Below, piece after piece: positions 18,580 through 26,460 of a stretch of DNA of 64,000 nt (positions within the stretch are counted from its first letter, which is position 1; the number at the start of each line of letters is the position of its first letter). The stretch covers positions 62,001-126,000 of the forward strand of contig NZ_JADZLQ010000001.1 of assembly GCF_015905305.1 (NCBI RefSeq), given 5' to 3'. The stretch comes from Pinirhizobacter soli (lineage in GTDB: Bacteria > Pseudomonadota > Gammaproteobacteria > Xanthomonadales > Rhodanobacteraceae). A program made the position numbers and the translations under genes. The notes beneath the pieces were generated by a model. The model ran no database searches. It was not told the origin of the DNA and saw nothing but the letters and a program-made list of their open reading frames with translations.

Positions 18580-19296
18580 ATGAAGGTAAGAATTGCATAT
18601 ATAGAAGAGCCGCCTTTCTACTGGACCGGCAAGGACCGTGCTGCGACGGGCGCAGACATCGAATTGGCAGAGGTGGTGCTTCGAGCGATGGGCGTGTCGA
18701 CCATCGAGCACCACTTGGCCTCGTTTGAAGAGCTTTTGCCTGGTGTCCAGGAAGGCCGTTGGGACATGAATGTGCCCATTTTCGCGACGGCTGAGCGGGC
18801 CAAACACGTGGCATTTAGCGTGCCAGTCTGGTCATTGGGCGATGGCTTTGTAGTTCACCAGGGCAACCCGAAAGCGCTTACGAGCTACGAAGCCGTGGCG
18901 GCCAGGAGCGACGCCCGGCTGGGGATTATTCCTGGCCAGATACAGCTGGGCTCTGCAAAGTCGGCGGGTGTGAGCGACGGTCAGGTCGTCATGTTCAAGG
19001 ACCAGCCGGAGGCGGTCGCTGCCTTGCTGGCGGGAAAGGTCGACGCATTCGCAGCCACGGCGGTCGGGAACCGTGTCATTGCAGATACCCATGCAGAACT
19101 TGAAGCCGTGGCACACGAAATAGGCGAGAACAGCAGCACGCCCGTGGGTGCCTTTTCTTTTAGAATTGGCAATGACCGACTTTTGCATGATGTGAACAGG
19201 AAACTTTCCGAGTATCTTGGCTCGGCCGATCACCGCTCCCGCATGGCAAAGTACGGCATCATGAAGACAGAGATCGACAGTGTAATCGGACGATAG
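18580..19296 (+). CDS. Family 3 solute-binding-like protein without signal peptide
   Basis: 238 residues; GGAG lies 8 nt before the ATG. The sequence follows the amino-acid ABC-transporter binding-protein fold: 'IAYIEEPPFYWTGKDRAATGADIELAEVVLRAMGV', 'WDMNVPIFATAERAKHVAFSVPVW', 'AVAALLAGKVDAFAATAVGNRVI'. The protein begins straight at the first beta strand (MKVRIAYIEE), so it should stay in the cytoplasm, and no permease or ATPase gene adjoins. It diverges from the broken MocR gene. A cytoplasmic ligand sensor or a domesticated binding protein are both possible. Confidence 0.75.
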   Translation: MKVRIAYIEEPPFYWTGKDRAATGADIELAEVVLRAMGVSTIEHHLASFEELLPGVQEGRWDMNVPIFATAERAKHVAFSVPVWSLGDGFVVHQGNPKALTSYEAVAARSDARLGIIPGQIQLGSAKSAGVSDGQVVMFKDQPEAVAALLAGKVDAFAATAVGNRVIADTHAELEAVAHEIGENSSTPVGAFSFRIGNDRLLHDVNRKLSEYLGSADHRSRMAKYGIMKTEIDSVIGR

Positions 19297-19333
19297 CCTT
19301 GCAAGTTCGGGGAACGCCCTATGCGTAAATGCC

Positions 19334-19849
19334 GTGCCCATCGGCTTTGATGCCGGGATACGTATCGTTACGACGGACCGGTATCGCTTCTTCACCATTT
19401 CGCCGCCCATTATCGAAGGACTACATCGAGCCGCTCACGGCGAGCCGGTGAATATCCTCGCCCTGTCGGGCGGTGGATCCGGTGGTGCGTTTGGAGCCGG
19501 CGCCCTTGCCGGCCTGACGCAAGCGCATCAGCGGCCGGACTTCCAGTTGGTGACCGGGGTAAGCGCCGGGGCCCTTATCGCCCCGTTTGCGTTCCTTGGT
19601 TCTGCGTAGGACCCCGCATTGCAGGATGCATTCGGAGGTGAACGGAGCTATCTGCTGCACTCGCCAACGTCGAGCTTCCTGGCGCGACTTCTTCTTCCTT
19701 CCGGCTTGGGAAGCGGCGGACGGCTGTACAAGCTAGTGGATCACTTCGTGACGACACAGATGGTCGCTGACGTAGCCGCCGATGAACATGCCGCCGCGTC
19801 CTGTCCGGGCGTGGAGGCTGCATCATCTGAATCCGAAAGCGAGATGCGC
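19334..19849 (+). pseudogene. Patatin-like phospholipase gene with amber stop and truncated 3' end
   Basis: The frame carries the patatin oxyanion loop 'ALSGGGSGGAFGAGAL' and the serine-hydrolase motif GVSAG, then a TAG at 19607. Translation in the same frame resumes as 'DPALQDAFGGERSYLL' and 'LARLLLPSGLGSGGRLYKLVDHFV', which continue the family, so the TAG most likely replaced a tryptophan codon. Family resemblance stops near 19790 and the catalytic Asp region is missing. The 3' end runs into the AraC gene on the other strand. Confidence 0.75.
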
Positions 19850-20775
19850 TAAATAGCTTGGCCGTGTGCTCGGCGATAAGCGGCGGGCGTCTGGCCCATT
19901 TGCCTGGCGAACACCTTGCCGAACGCCGCTTCCGACCGGTAGCCGACGCGTTCGGCCACTTCGCCAACCGGTAACTTCCCATGGAGAAGCAGGTTGCTGG
20001 CCATGCGCATGCGCAAGATGGTGAGCAATTCCCATGGAGAGGAATTTCCTTTCGCGGCGAAATGGCGCGCAAAGCTCGCCCGGGACATGGCCGCGCTTTC
20101 TGCAAGCGATTCGACGGTCCAGGCCTGCTCGGGATGGCGCAACATCGCCAGCACCGCGGAACCCAGGCGCGCATCGGCCAGCAACAGCAGCAGGGATGCC
20201 GGCACATCGGCTCTTTGTGTATAGGCACGCACGGCCAGGACGAACAACGCCTGGCTGAGCGCAGTGACCACCGCTGCCGCGCCCGGTGCCATCGCGGCGA
20301 CTTCCGTGCGCAGCATCGCCACCAGGGCGCGCACGATGTCCATGCCGCCATGGTCGGCCAGGGACACGTGCAGAACGTCGGGCAGCGCCGCCATCACCAT
20401 ATCGGCGGATCCCGGGGCATAGGTGAACCGGCCGCAGAGCAGGTCCAGTTCAATGTCGCCGCCCGTGTTGCTGCGGACGGGTAAGGCGTCGGAATCATCC
20501 ATGGTCATCGCGCCGGCACCTTTGCAGGCGCCTTGAGCGTTGCGCATGACGTGGGCGCTGCCACGAGGCAGCAAGAGCAAGTCGCCTTCCTGCAGTTGCA
20601 CGACGGTGCCATCCGGGACCTGCACCTGCGCGCGCCCCGACAGCACCAGGTGGTACGGCGCTTCGCCTGCTGGCACCGGATCGTGATGGATGGCGAATTG
20701 ACCTGAAAGCAGGCAGCGAAGATCGGGCGCGCCTTTCACGTCGGACAGTTCAAGTACGCGGCTAAGCGCATCCAT
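19849..20775 (-). CDS. AraC-family regulator with N-terminal cupin
   Basis: 308 residues. The N-terminal half is a cupin ('HLVLSGRAQVQVPDGTVVQLQEGDLLLLPRGSAHVMRN'). The C-terminal ~100 residues hold two AraC helix-turn-helix motifs ('WTVESLAESAAMSRASFARHFAAK', 'PVGEVAERVGYRSEAAFGKVFARQMGQTPAAYRR'). It is divergent from the AhpD-like/oxidoreductase operon at 20897 across 121 bp and is the obvious candidate regulator of it. This layout is common for electrophile or quinone stress loci; the inducer is unknown. Confidence 0.9.
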   Translation of the reverse strand: MDALSRVLELSDVKGAPDLRCLLSGQFAIHHDPVPAGEAPYHLVLSGRAQVQVPDGTVVQLQEGDLLLLPRGSAHVMRNAQGACKGAGAMTMDDSDALPVRSNTGGDIELDLLCGRFTYAPGSADMVMAALPDVLHVSLADHGGMDIVRALVAMLRTEVAAMAPGAAAVVTALSQALFVLAVRAYTQRADVPASLLLLLADARLGSAVLAMLRHPEQAWTVESLAESAAMSRASFARHFAAKGNSSPWELLTILRMRMASNLLLHGKLPVGEVAERVGYRSEAAFGKVFARQMGQTPAAYRRAHGQAI

Positions 20776-20896
20776 GAGACGATCTCGCTAAACATCGAGA
20801 CTTGCAAGTATTCATCGACTCATGATCGTGCGCAACACTTTGCACCACGGTCCAGCGGGCGCTGGCTCGGCAAAATCCTGATCGAAGGACATTCCC

Positions 20897-21241
20897 ATGT
20901 TGGATTGGCTGCAATACCGAAAAGAACTGGGCACACGCATCGGCGAATTGGGCAAGCTGACCCCGGATACGCTGGCTGGCTACCAGACGCTTTCGAAGGC
21001 GGGCTCGAAGACGGGCCATCTCGATGCGAAAACGCGGGAACTGATTGCATTGGCCGTGTCGGTAACCACTCGCTGCGATGGCTGTATCACCGTGCATACT
21101 GGCGAAGCCTTGAAACACGGGGCAACGCGTGAGGAAGTGGCCGAAGCTCTCGGTGTGGCCGTGGCCCTGAACGCCGGAGCGGCGATGGTCTACTCCGCGC
21201 GTGTGATGGACGCCATGAACGCCCACGCAAACCCAGCGTAA
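20897..21241 (+). CDS. Carboxymuconolactone decarboxylase/AhpD-like protein
   Basis: 114 residues with the all-helical AhpD fold and the redox motif in 'SVTTRCDGCITVHTGEALKHGATREEVAEALGVAVALNAGAAMVYSARV' (CxxC followed by His). AhpD-type members use this pair as an alkylhydroperoxidase or disulfide reductase. First gene of a probable operon with the oxidoreductase 24 bp downstream, divergent from an AraC regulator. Confidence 0.88.
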   Translation: MLDWLQYRKELGTRIGELGKLTPDTLAGYQTLSKAGSKTGHLDAKTRELIALAVSVTTRCDGCITVHTGEALKHGATREEVAEALGVAVALNAGAAMVYSARVMDAMNAHANPA

Positions 21242-21265
21242 TACATCTCCCATCAGGTACCCATC

Positions 21266-22276
21266 GTGAGCAACCATTACCCCACCATGCAGGCAGCGGT
21301 CGTCGAGACCGTCGAAGGACCGTTCGTGCTGGAAGAGATACCGCGCCCAGTACCAGGCAAGGGCGAGGTGCTGGTGAGGGTTCACGCCAGCGGCATCAAC
21401 CCGCTGGACCTGAAGATCCGCGCGGGCAAGGCCGATCACGCCAGGCACTCCTTGCCCGCCGTGCTGGGCATCGACCTGGCTGGCGTGGTGGAAGCGGTGG
21501 GTGCCGATGTTTCCGGCTTTGCCCAGGGCGATGAGGTCTTCGGCATGACCGGCGGCGTCGGTGGCATTCAAGGCTCCCTGGCGCAGTACGCCGTGGTGGA
21601 TGCGTCGCTCCTGGCGCACAAACCCGCGGCTCTGGACATGCGCGAAGCAGCGTCGATACCGCTGGCATTCATCACGGCCTGGGAAGGGCTGGTGGATCGC
21701 GCGCGGGTGGCCAAGGACATGCGCGTGCTTGTGCATGGTGGCGCCGGCGGCGTGGGGTACATGTCCATCCAGATTGCCCGCGCCATGGGAGCACAGGTGT
21801 ACAGCACGGTATCGGCTGCCGATTTCGACTTGATAAAGGACCGCGGCGCCACGCCGATCGATCGCCACAAGGAATCGGTGGAGGCCTATGTGGACACCCA
21901 TACGGGAGGAAGGGGATTCGACCTGGTCGTCGATACCGTGGGCGGCGAAGTGCTCGATGCGTCGTTCAAGGCCATCGCTCGCTTCGGTCATGTCGTAAGT
22001 GCGTTGGGCTGGGGCACGCACGCGCTGGCGCCACTTTCATTCCGGGGCGGCACTTATTCCGGCGTGTTCACCCTGTTGCCCCTGCTCACCGGCGAGGGTA
22101 GGGCGCATCACGGGCATATCCTTCGCGAAGCCGCACGCCTGGTCGATACCGGCAAGCTGGTAGCGCGGGTCGATGCCACGCCATTTGGCCTGGCCACCGT
22201 TGGGGATGCATACCAACACGTGGGCTCGGCGAAGAACGCAGGAAAGGTCGTGGTCAACCTATTCGGAGCCAAGTGA
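21266..22276 (+). CDS. Zinc-independent MDR quinone/enone oxidoreductase
   Basis: 336 residues from a GTG at 21266; ATG 21287 is a possible shorter start. It has the medium-chain dehydrogenase/reductase architecture: GroES-like N-terminal domain ('VLVRVHASGINPLDLKIRAG'), then a Rossmann domain with 'VLVHGGAGGVGYMSIQIARAMGAQVYSTVS'. The zinc-binding Cys and His of alcohol dehydrogenases are absent, which places it in the quinone-reductase branch using NADPH. It probably acts with the AhpD-like protein on reactive carbonyls or quinones under AraC control. Its stop overlaps a short downstream relic by TGATG. Confidence 0.88.
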   Translation: MSNHYPTMQAAVVETVEGPFVLEEIPRPVPGKGEVLVRVHASGINPLDLKIRAGKADHARHSLPAVLGIDLAGVVEAVGADVSGFAQGDEVFGMTGGVGGIQGSLAQYAVVDASLLAHKPAALDMREAASIPLAFITAWEGLVDRARVAKDMRVLVHGGAGGVGYMSIQIARAMGAQVYSTVSAADFDLIKDRGATPIDRHKESVEAYVDTHTGGRGFDLVVDTVGGEVLDASFKAIARFGHVVSALGWGTHALAPLSFRGGTYSGVFTLLPLLTGEGRAHHGHILREAARLVDTGKLVARVDATPFGLATVGDAYQHVGSAKNAGKVVVNLFGAK

Positions 22277-22393
22277 TGAAGCCATCCATCGAAATTCGAC
22301 AAGAGGCGATCGGAGTTCGGCGTCGGCCAATGGGTCCCCCTGGAAGCAGACCAAGTGACGATCCTGGTCGAGACGGAATTCGTCAGGCAATAA
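22276..22393 (+). pseudogene. Short coupled remnant, probably an internally deleted gene
   Basis: An ATG overlaps the oxidoreductase stop (TGATG) and opens MKPSIEIRQEAI. A different frame from about 22312 reads EFGVGQWVPLEADQVTILVE and closes at TAA 22393, which looks like the C terminus of a small protein. I do not recognise the family. The layout, a coupled start followed after a few codons by a plausible C terminus, is the same as in the GFA remnant at 15939. Confidence 0.35.
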
Positions 22394-22403
22394 TGCCCGC
22401 CTG

Positions 22404-22727
22404 TCAAACGTGCCAAGCATGCGCCATATCCACTACTTTTTTGCACTCCGACGCATCCCGCTGATCGCCATCGCTCTCTTTTCGGTGCTGGGAATAAACC
22501 TTATCGGCTTCCGCGGAGCCCTTCGCTACAAACTCGGCCAATTTTGGATTCTCGCTGATTGCCCGGCGGAGCCAGATGGTCACTTCCGTCAACTCAGTGG
22601 CGGCAACGTGGCATACGACGTCGTTCATGCGGAGTATGTAACCGGCGTCCTTGGCAGCCTGCTCTTGAGCGTCTCCGCAACCGGCCAACCCTAAAATAAC
22701 CACCATCGAAGCGAGCACGCGTTTCAT
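22404..22727 (-). CDS. Small predicted lipoprotein
   Basis: 107 residues from ATG 22727 (AAGGA about 10 nt upstream). The start MKRVLASMVVILGLAGCGDAQE is a lipoprotein signal with lipobox LAGC, with Asp two residues after the cysteine. The mature part is charged and mostly helical, with three more cysteines (in 'DVVCHVAA', 'SECKKV'). No family was recognised. Probably attached to a membrane in the periplasm. Confidence 0.65.
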   Translation of the reverse strand: MKRVLASMVVILGLAGCGDAQEQAAKDAGYILRMNDVVCHVAATELTEVTIWLRRAISENPKLAEFVAKGSAEADKVYSQHRKESDGDQRDASECKKVVDMAHAWHV

Positions 22728-22870
22728 GGGCGATTCATCCTTAGCTCTCGGAGGACTCCGCAGAGAGCATACGCCGCTGGTAAGCAGAAAGCGCACTACG
22801 GTTATTCGCATGCGGTGAACGGCACGCTTGGGTTCCGGATGCGTTGGTAAACGCCAACGAAGACGAGGCC

Positions 22871-24064
22871 CTAGTGCAGTAACCGCAAGTCCACCGCATT
22901 CGCCATCGCCTGCATCCCAGCCGCATTCGGATGCAGGTGGTCACCCGAGTCGTATTCCGGTCGTAGCGCCTGACGATCGGATGGATCGCGCACCGCTCGC
23001 TCGAAGTCGACCACGCCGTCGAAGGCGCCACTATGGCGTATCCATCGATTGCAGGCCTGGCGGATCGCTTCCCTGGCGGGGGAGTAATAGCCGGCCCCTT
23101 TGAACGGCAACATCGTGCCGCCCACGATGCGGACCCCGGCACCGTGCGCTTTTGCGATCAGTTGCCGATAGCCATCGATCAGCGCTTGGGCGGTCAATGG
23201 TGTGTTATCGGGTCCGGCTTCGTTACCGATGTCGTTGATTCCTTCCATCAGGATCACAGTGCGTGCGCCGGCTTGGTCCAGTGCGTCATGGCGGAATCGT
23301 TTGATGGCGCTGATGCCCTGGAAGAGATTCGGCACATCGGTCAACACTCGGTTGCCGCCGATGCCGGCGTCGACCACGCCCATCGGATGCTGGTTTTCGG
23401 CGAGCCTGCGGGCCAGGTCGTCTGGCCAGCGTGCGTAGGCGCTTTGCGGTGTCTTATAGCCGTCGGTGATCGAATCGCCAAAAGCCACCACGGCGCCGCG
23501 GGCGTCGGTGCGCACGTCCAGGCCCGACAAGTAATACCACGACGTGGTTGACTTGCCGTAAGCGGTGTCGTCGACGTCGTCCGCATGATCGGATTCGGCC
23601 AGGTAAGTGGTATCGAACGCGTCCGAGTGCCAGGTCGAAGCTTCGGTTGCCTGGGGCAGATAGAGAGAGACCAGCAGGTTCTGACCCGATTCGACGCTCA
23701 TCGGAATCGGGTCGCTTACGACCTCTGCACCGGCGGGAATGTTGAAAGTAGAGGCCTGGGCAACGGTCACTCCACGCCGCGAATCGGCTACTTCAACCGC
23801 TCCATGATCCTGCGTCGCCAGGCTTACCTTGCCCACGAGCAAAGGTGTACTGCTGCGAAGATTGGACAAGTGCAGACGCAGCGACGTGCCGCCAATGCTT
23901 GCATGCACCACCATGCGCAGGGTCTGATCGCGGAAGCTGGGGCCGCCCGCACTCATGCTCGGCGACCATGCGGCTACGTAGGGATCACCGATGACCTGGG
24001 CCGTCGCTGGCACGATACCAACCATCGCCAACGACAACCCCAGTAGCCAACGCCTGGGGAGCAT
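22871..24064 (-). CDS. Secreted SGNH/GDSL-type hydrolase, likely carbohydrate esterase
   Basis: About 397 residues from ATG 24064, whose bases overlap the stop of the GH95 gene. Signal peptide 'MLPRRWLLGLSLAMVGIVPATA'. An N-terminal ~190-residue beta domain precedes the hydrolase domain, which has block I 'VVAFGDSITDG' (nucleophile Ser), block III 'EGINDIG' and block V 'DSGDHLHPN' with the Asp and His of the triad. Similar two-domain SGNH enzymes remove acyl groups from plant glycans. As third gene of the GH27-GH95-SGNH operon it probably deacetylates the same substrate. Confidence 0.88.
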   Translation of the reverse strand: MLPRRWLLGLSLAMVGIVPATAQVIGDPYVAAWSPSMSAGGPSFRDQTLRMVVHASIGGTSLRLHLSNLRSSTPLLVGKVSLATQDHGAVEVADSRRGVTVAQASTFNIPAGAEVVSDPIPMSVESGQNLLVSLYLPQATEASTWHSDAFDTTYLAESDHADDVDDTAYGKSTTSWYYLSGLDVRTDARGAVVAFGDSITDGYKTPQSAYARWPDDLARRLAENQHPMGVVDAGIGGNRVLTDVPNLFQGISAIKRFRHDALDQAGARTVILMEGINDIGNEAGPDNTPLTAQALIDGYRQLIAKAHGAGVRIVGGTMLPFKGAGYYSPAREAIRQACNRWIRHSGAFDGVVDFERAVRDPSDRQALRPEYDSGDHLHPNAAGMQAMANAVDLRLLH

Positions 24065-26460
24065 CAAGACTCCGGCGCAACGGTGATCGACTCGCCCGCC
24101 CGCAGTACGATCGTCTTTGACCACTGCCCGTGCTTCAACGTGGTTTTTGTGCCGCCGATGCTATGTACGGTAGCGCTGCTCACATGCGAATCGCGCCATG
24201 TCAGGTCGACCCGGAAGCCGCCCCGTGCACCGATTCCCGTGACACGTCCCGCGGCTGCCCATGCCGAGGGCAGGGCGGGCAGCAACTCGATCACCCCGGG
24301 GCGCGAATACAAGAGCATTTCCAGCATCGCCGTCGGCGTACCGTAATTGGCATCGATCTGGAAGCAGTCGGTATCCGCAGTCATCTGGTAGAAATCGAAG
24401 AAATTCTGCGTTGTACCGTTGTGGTGGTTATGCGCCGGGCTCAAATTGGTCAGCAACAACTGGTAGGCTTTCTCGGGGTTCTTAAGGCGTGCCCAGCATA
24501 TGGCACGCCAGGCACAACCCCAGCCGTAGCCGACCATGCCACGTGCCTGCAGCAGCTTGGTCACGCCCTCGATCAAGGCCGGCGGACTGCTTGAGGGATG
24601 AAGACGGTCGCCGGGGAAGAAGCCGATCAGAGGCGAAAGATGGCGGTGCTCGACCTCGCCAAGGTTGTCCGGTGACATCCATTCTTCCAGCCACCCGTTC
24701 TTGTCGCTCACCCTCGGCAGGTATAGCCGTGCCTGCATCTGGGCGATTTTCGCGGCGTAGTCGGCATCGCGGCCGAGCAGGGTGCTTGCCTGTCGATAAT
24801 TCTCGAACAGATCCCAGACCAGTTCCTGCGAGTAAGTATTGCCCTTGGCGTTCTTCGGGCCTTGCTCTGGCGACCAGTCGGCATCGTCGACCAATACCTC
24901 GCGCTTGGATCCCGTGGAGGGGTCCGTCACGCTGATGGTGAGCAACCGCGCTTCCCAGAACTCGCAGGCACCCTTCATCAGTGGGTAGACGCGGGCCAGG
25001 TAGTCGTGGTCCATGACATATTGATAGTGCTGCCACAGGCTGTTGCATAGCCATGCGCTGCCCGTCGGATGCCACCACCAGCCGTTGCCGCCATGGATAT
25101 TGGTGGAGATCGCCACCGTCCAGCCGGCAAGCTTGCCCGAGCTGTTGCGAAACCCGTTGCTGGGATCGTTGAAGAAGCGGTGGGTGATCGCCGTCCATGA
25201 TTCGACCTGGTCCAGGCAATAGTTCGCCATCGCATCGAAGCATGAGGATAGTCCGGCCCGGTCCGGCAGCCAGTAGTTCATTTGCAGGTTGACGTCGTTG
25301 TGGTAGTCGGCCATCCACGGCGGATCGTTATCGCCCAGCCACAACCCCTGCAGGCCCGTAGGCAGTTTGTCGCGGGAGCCTGCGATGGTGAGATAACGGC
25401 CGAACTGCAGGTAGCTCGCCTCGAGCTCCGGATCGGCGGTTGAATTGGTTTGCGCGCGCGCCTGCAGGCGCTTCCACGTATCCATGGCGCGCTGTTCATC
25501 GCTCGATGCGCCGAAGTCCACGCTCATCGTGTCGAACAATCCGCGATGGTCCGCCATGTGGGTGTGCAACAGCACGGCTGCCGAAACCTTGGCCGCTGCC
25601 TCGACTTTCTCACGCGATCGGACCAATGGATCCAGTGCCTGGTCCCGGTAGCCGGTAGCCAGGTGCGGCGCGTAGTTGGTGCCACCGCAGAAGATCACGG
25701 TCAGGCTTTCGCAACCATCGAAGCGCAGTGTCGAGCCATGGGCGCTCACCGTACCCGACGAGGCCATGGCCTTCACCTGAGCCCCGTACTTCAAGCCATT
25801 TTCGAGCTTGCCGTCAAAACGCAGATTCGCGCCATCGCCTTGATTGGCCTCCCCGTGGGTGCCGAGCAGTTCAATGCTTCCGCCGTGCTTGCCCCCGCCG
25901 CTCTGCGACAGGTGCACCACCACCACATCGTCTGGATGGCTGGCGAAGATCTCGCGCACGTACCGGACATTTCCCTTGCGGTAGGAAATACGGATGTAGC
26001 CCTGGGCCAGATCCAGCTCACGCCGATAGTCCGTGATGTTCGCAAACTCGTGGCCTTCGACGGCGACGTACAACTTCGCCAGCATTGTCAGGCCACCGAA
26101 ATCCGCCGTGGTGTAGTTGAACTGACCCTCTTTATCCAGTTTGTCATTGAGGCCGCCGAGCCACATCGAGCCGTCGGTAAGGTAGAGAAAATCGCGTGCG
26201 GGATCCCCGCCCACCAGGGCGCCCAGTCGGCCGTTACCGATGGGCAGGCCCTCGCGAAGCACATTCGCCTCGACGGCTGGTGAGTCGTACCAAAGGCTGG
26301 TCTTGCCGATGGAACCGGGGGCAGGGGAGCCTCGCGGTCGTCGCACCGGTCCGGGTGCGGCAAACACCGGCAAACCCATGAGCGGCAACATGGCCGAGAG
26401 GGCGCCGGCCCCTTTCAGGAACCGGCGACGGGCGTGCATATCCGGGCGTCGTTGACTCAC
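24064..26460 (-). CDS. GH95 alpha-L-fucosidase/galactosidase, Tat-exported
   Basis: About 798 residues. A GTG at 26460 overlaps the GH27 stop (GTGA); ATG 26439 is the alternative and would still give the twin-arginine signal 'RRRFLKGAGALSAMLPL'. GH95 marks: 'LWYDSPAVEANVLREGLPIGNGRLGALVGGDP', 'DGSMWLGGLNDK', 'NDVNLQMNYWLPDRAGL', 'WWWHPTGSAWLCNSLWQHY' and the C-terminal 'QIDANYGTPTAMLEMLL'. The family hydrolyses alpha-1,2-linked fucose or L-galactose, for example on xyloglucan side chains. Tat export suggests folding before export to the periplasm. Confidence 0.9.
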   Translation of the reverse strand: MSQRRPDMHARRRFLKGAGALSAMLPLMGLPVFAAPGPVRRPRGSPAPGSIGKTSLWYDSPAVEANVLREGLPIGNGRLGALVGGDPARDFLYLTDGSMWLGGLNDKLDKEGQFNYTTADFGGLTMLAKLYVAVEGHEFANITDYRRELDLAQGYIRISYRKGNVRYVREIFASHPDDVVVVHLSQSGGGKHGGSIELLGTHGEANQGDGANLRFDGKLENGLKYGAQVKAMASSGTVSAHGSTLRFDGCESLTVIFCGGTNYAPHLATGYRDQALDPLVRSREKVEAAAKVSAAVLLHTHMADHRGLFDTMSVDFGASSDEQRAMDTWKRLQARAQTNSTADPELEASYLQFGRYLTIAGSRDKLPTGLQGLWLGDNDPPWMADYHNDVNLQMNYWLPDRAGLSSCFDAMANYCLDQVESWTAITHRFFNDPSNGFRNSSGKLAGWTVAISTNIHGGNGWWWHPTGSAWLCNSLWQHYQYVMDHDYLARVYPLMKGACEFWEARLLTISVTDPSTGSKREVLVDDADWSPEQGPKNAKGNTYSQELVWDLFENYRQASTLLGRDADYAAKIAQMQARLYLPRVSDKNGWLEEWMSPDNLGEVEHRHLSPLIGFFPGDRLHPSSSPPALIEGVTKLLQARGMVGYGWGCAWRAICWARLKNPEKAYQLLLTNLSPAHNHHNGTTQNFFDFYQMTADTDCFQIDANYGTPTAMLEMLLYSRPGVIELLPALPSAWAAAGRVTGIGARGGFRVDLTWRDSHVSSATVHSIGGTKTTLKHGQWSKTIVLRAGESITVAPES

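Noticed and set aside
20762-22021. 419-codon minus-strand frame over the AhpD-like and oxidoreductase genes
   Set aside because: Its composition is His/Arg/Gly-rich without motifs, and both plus-strand genes are clear family members.
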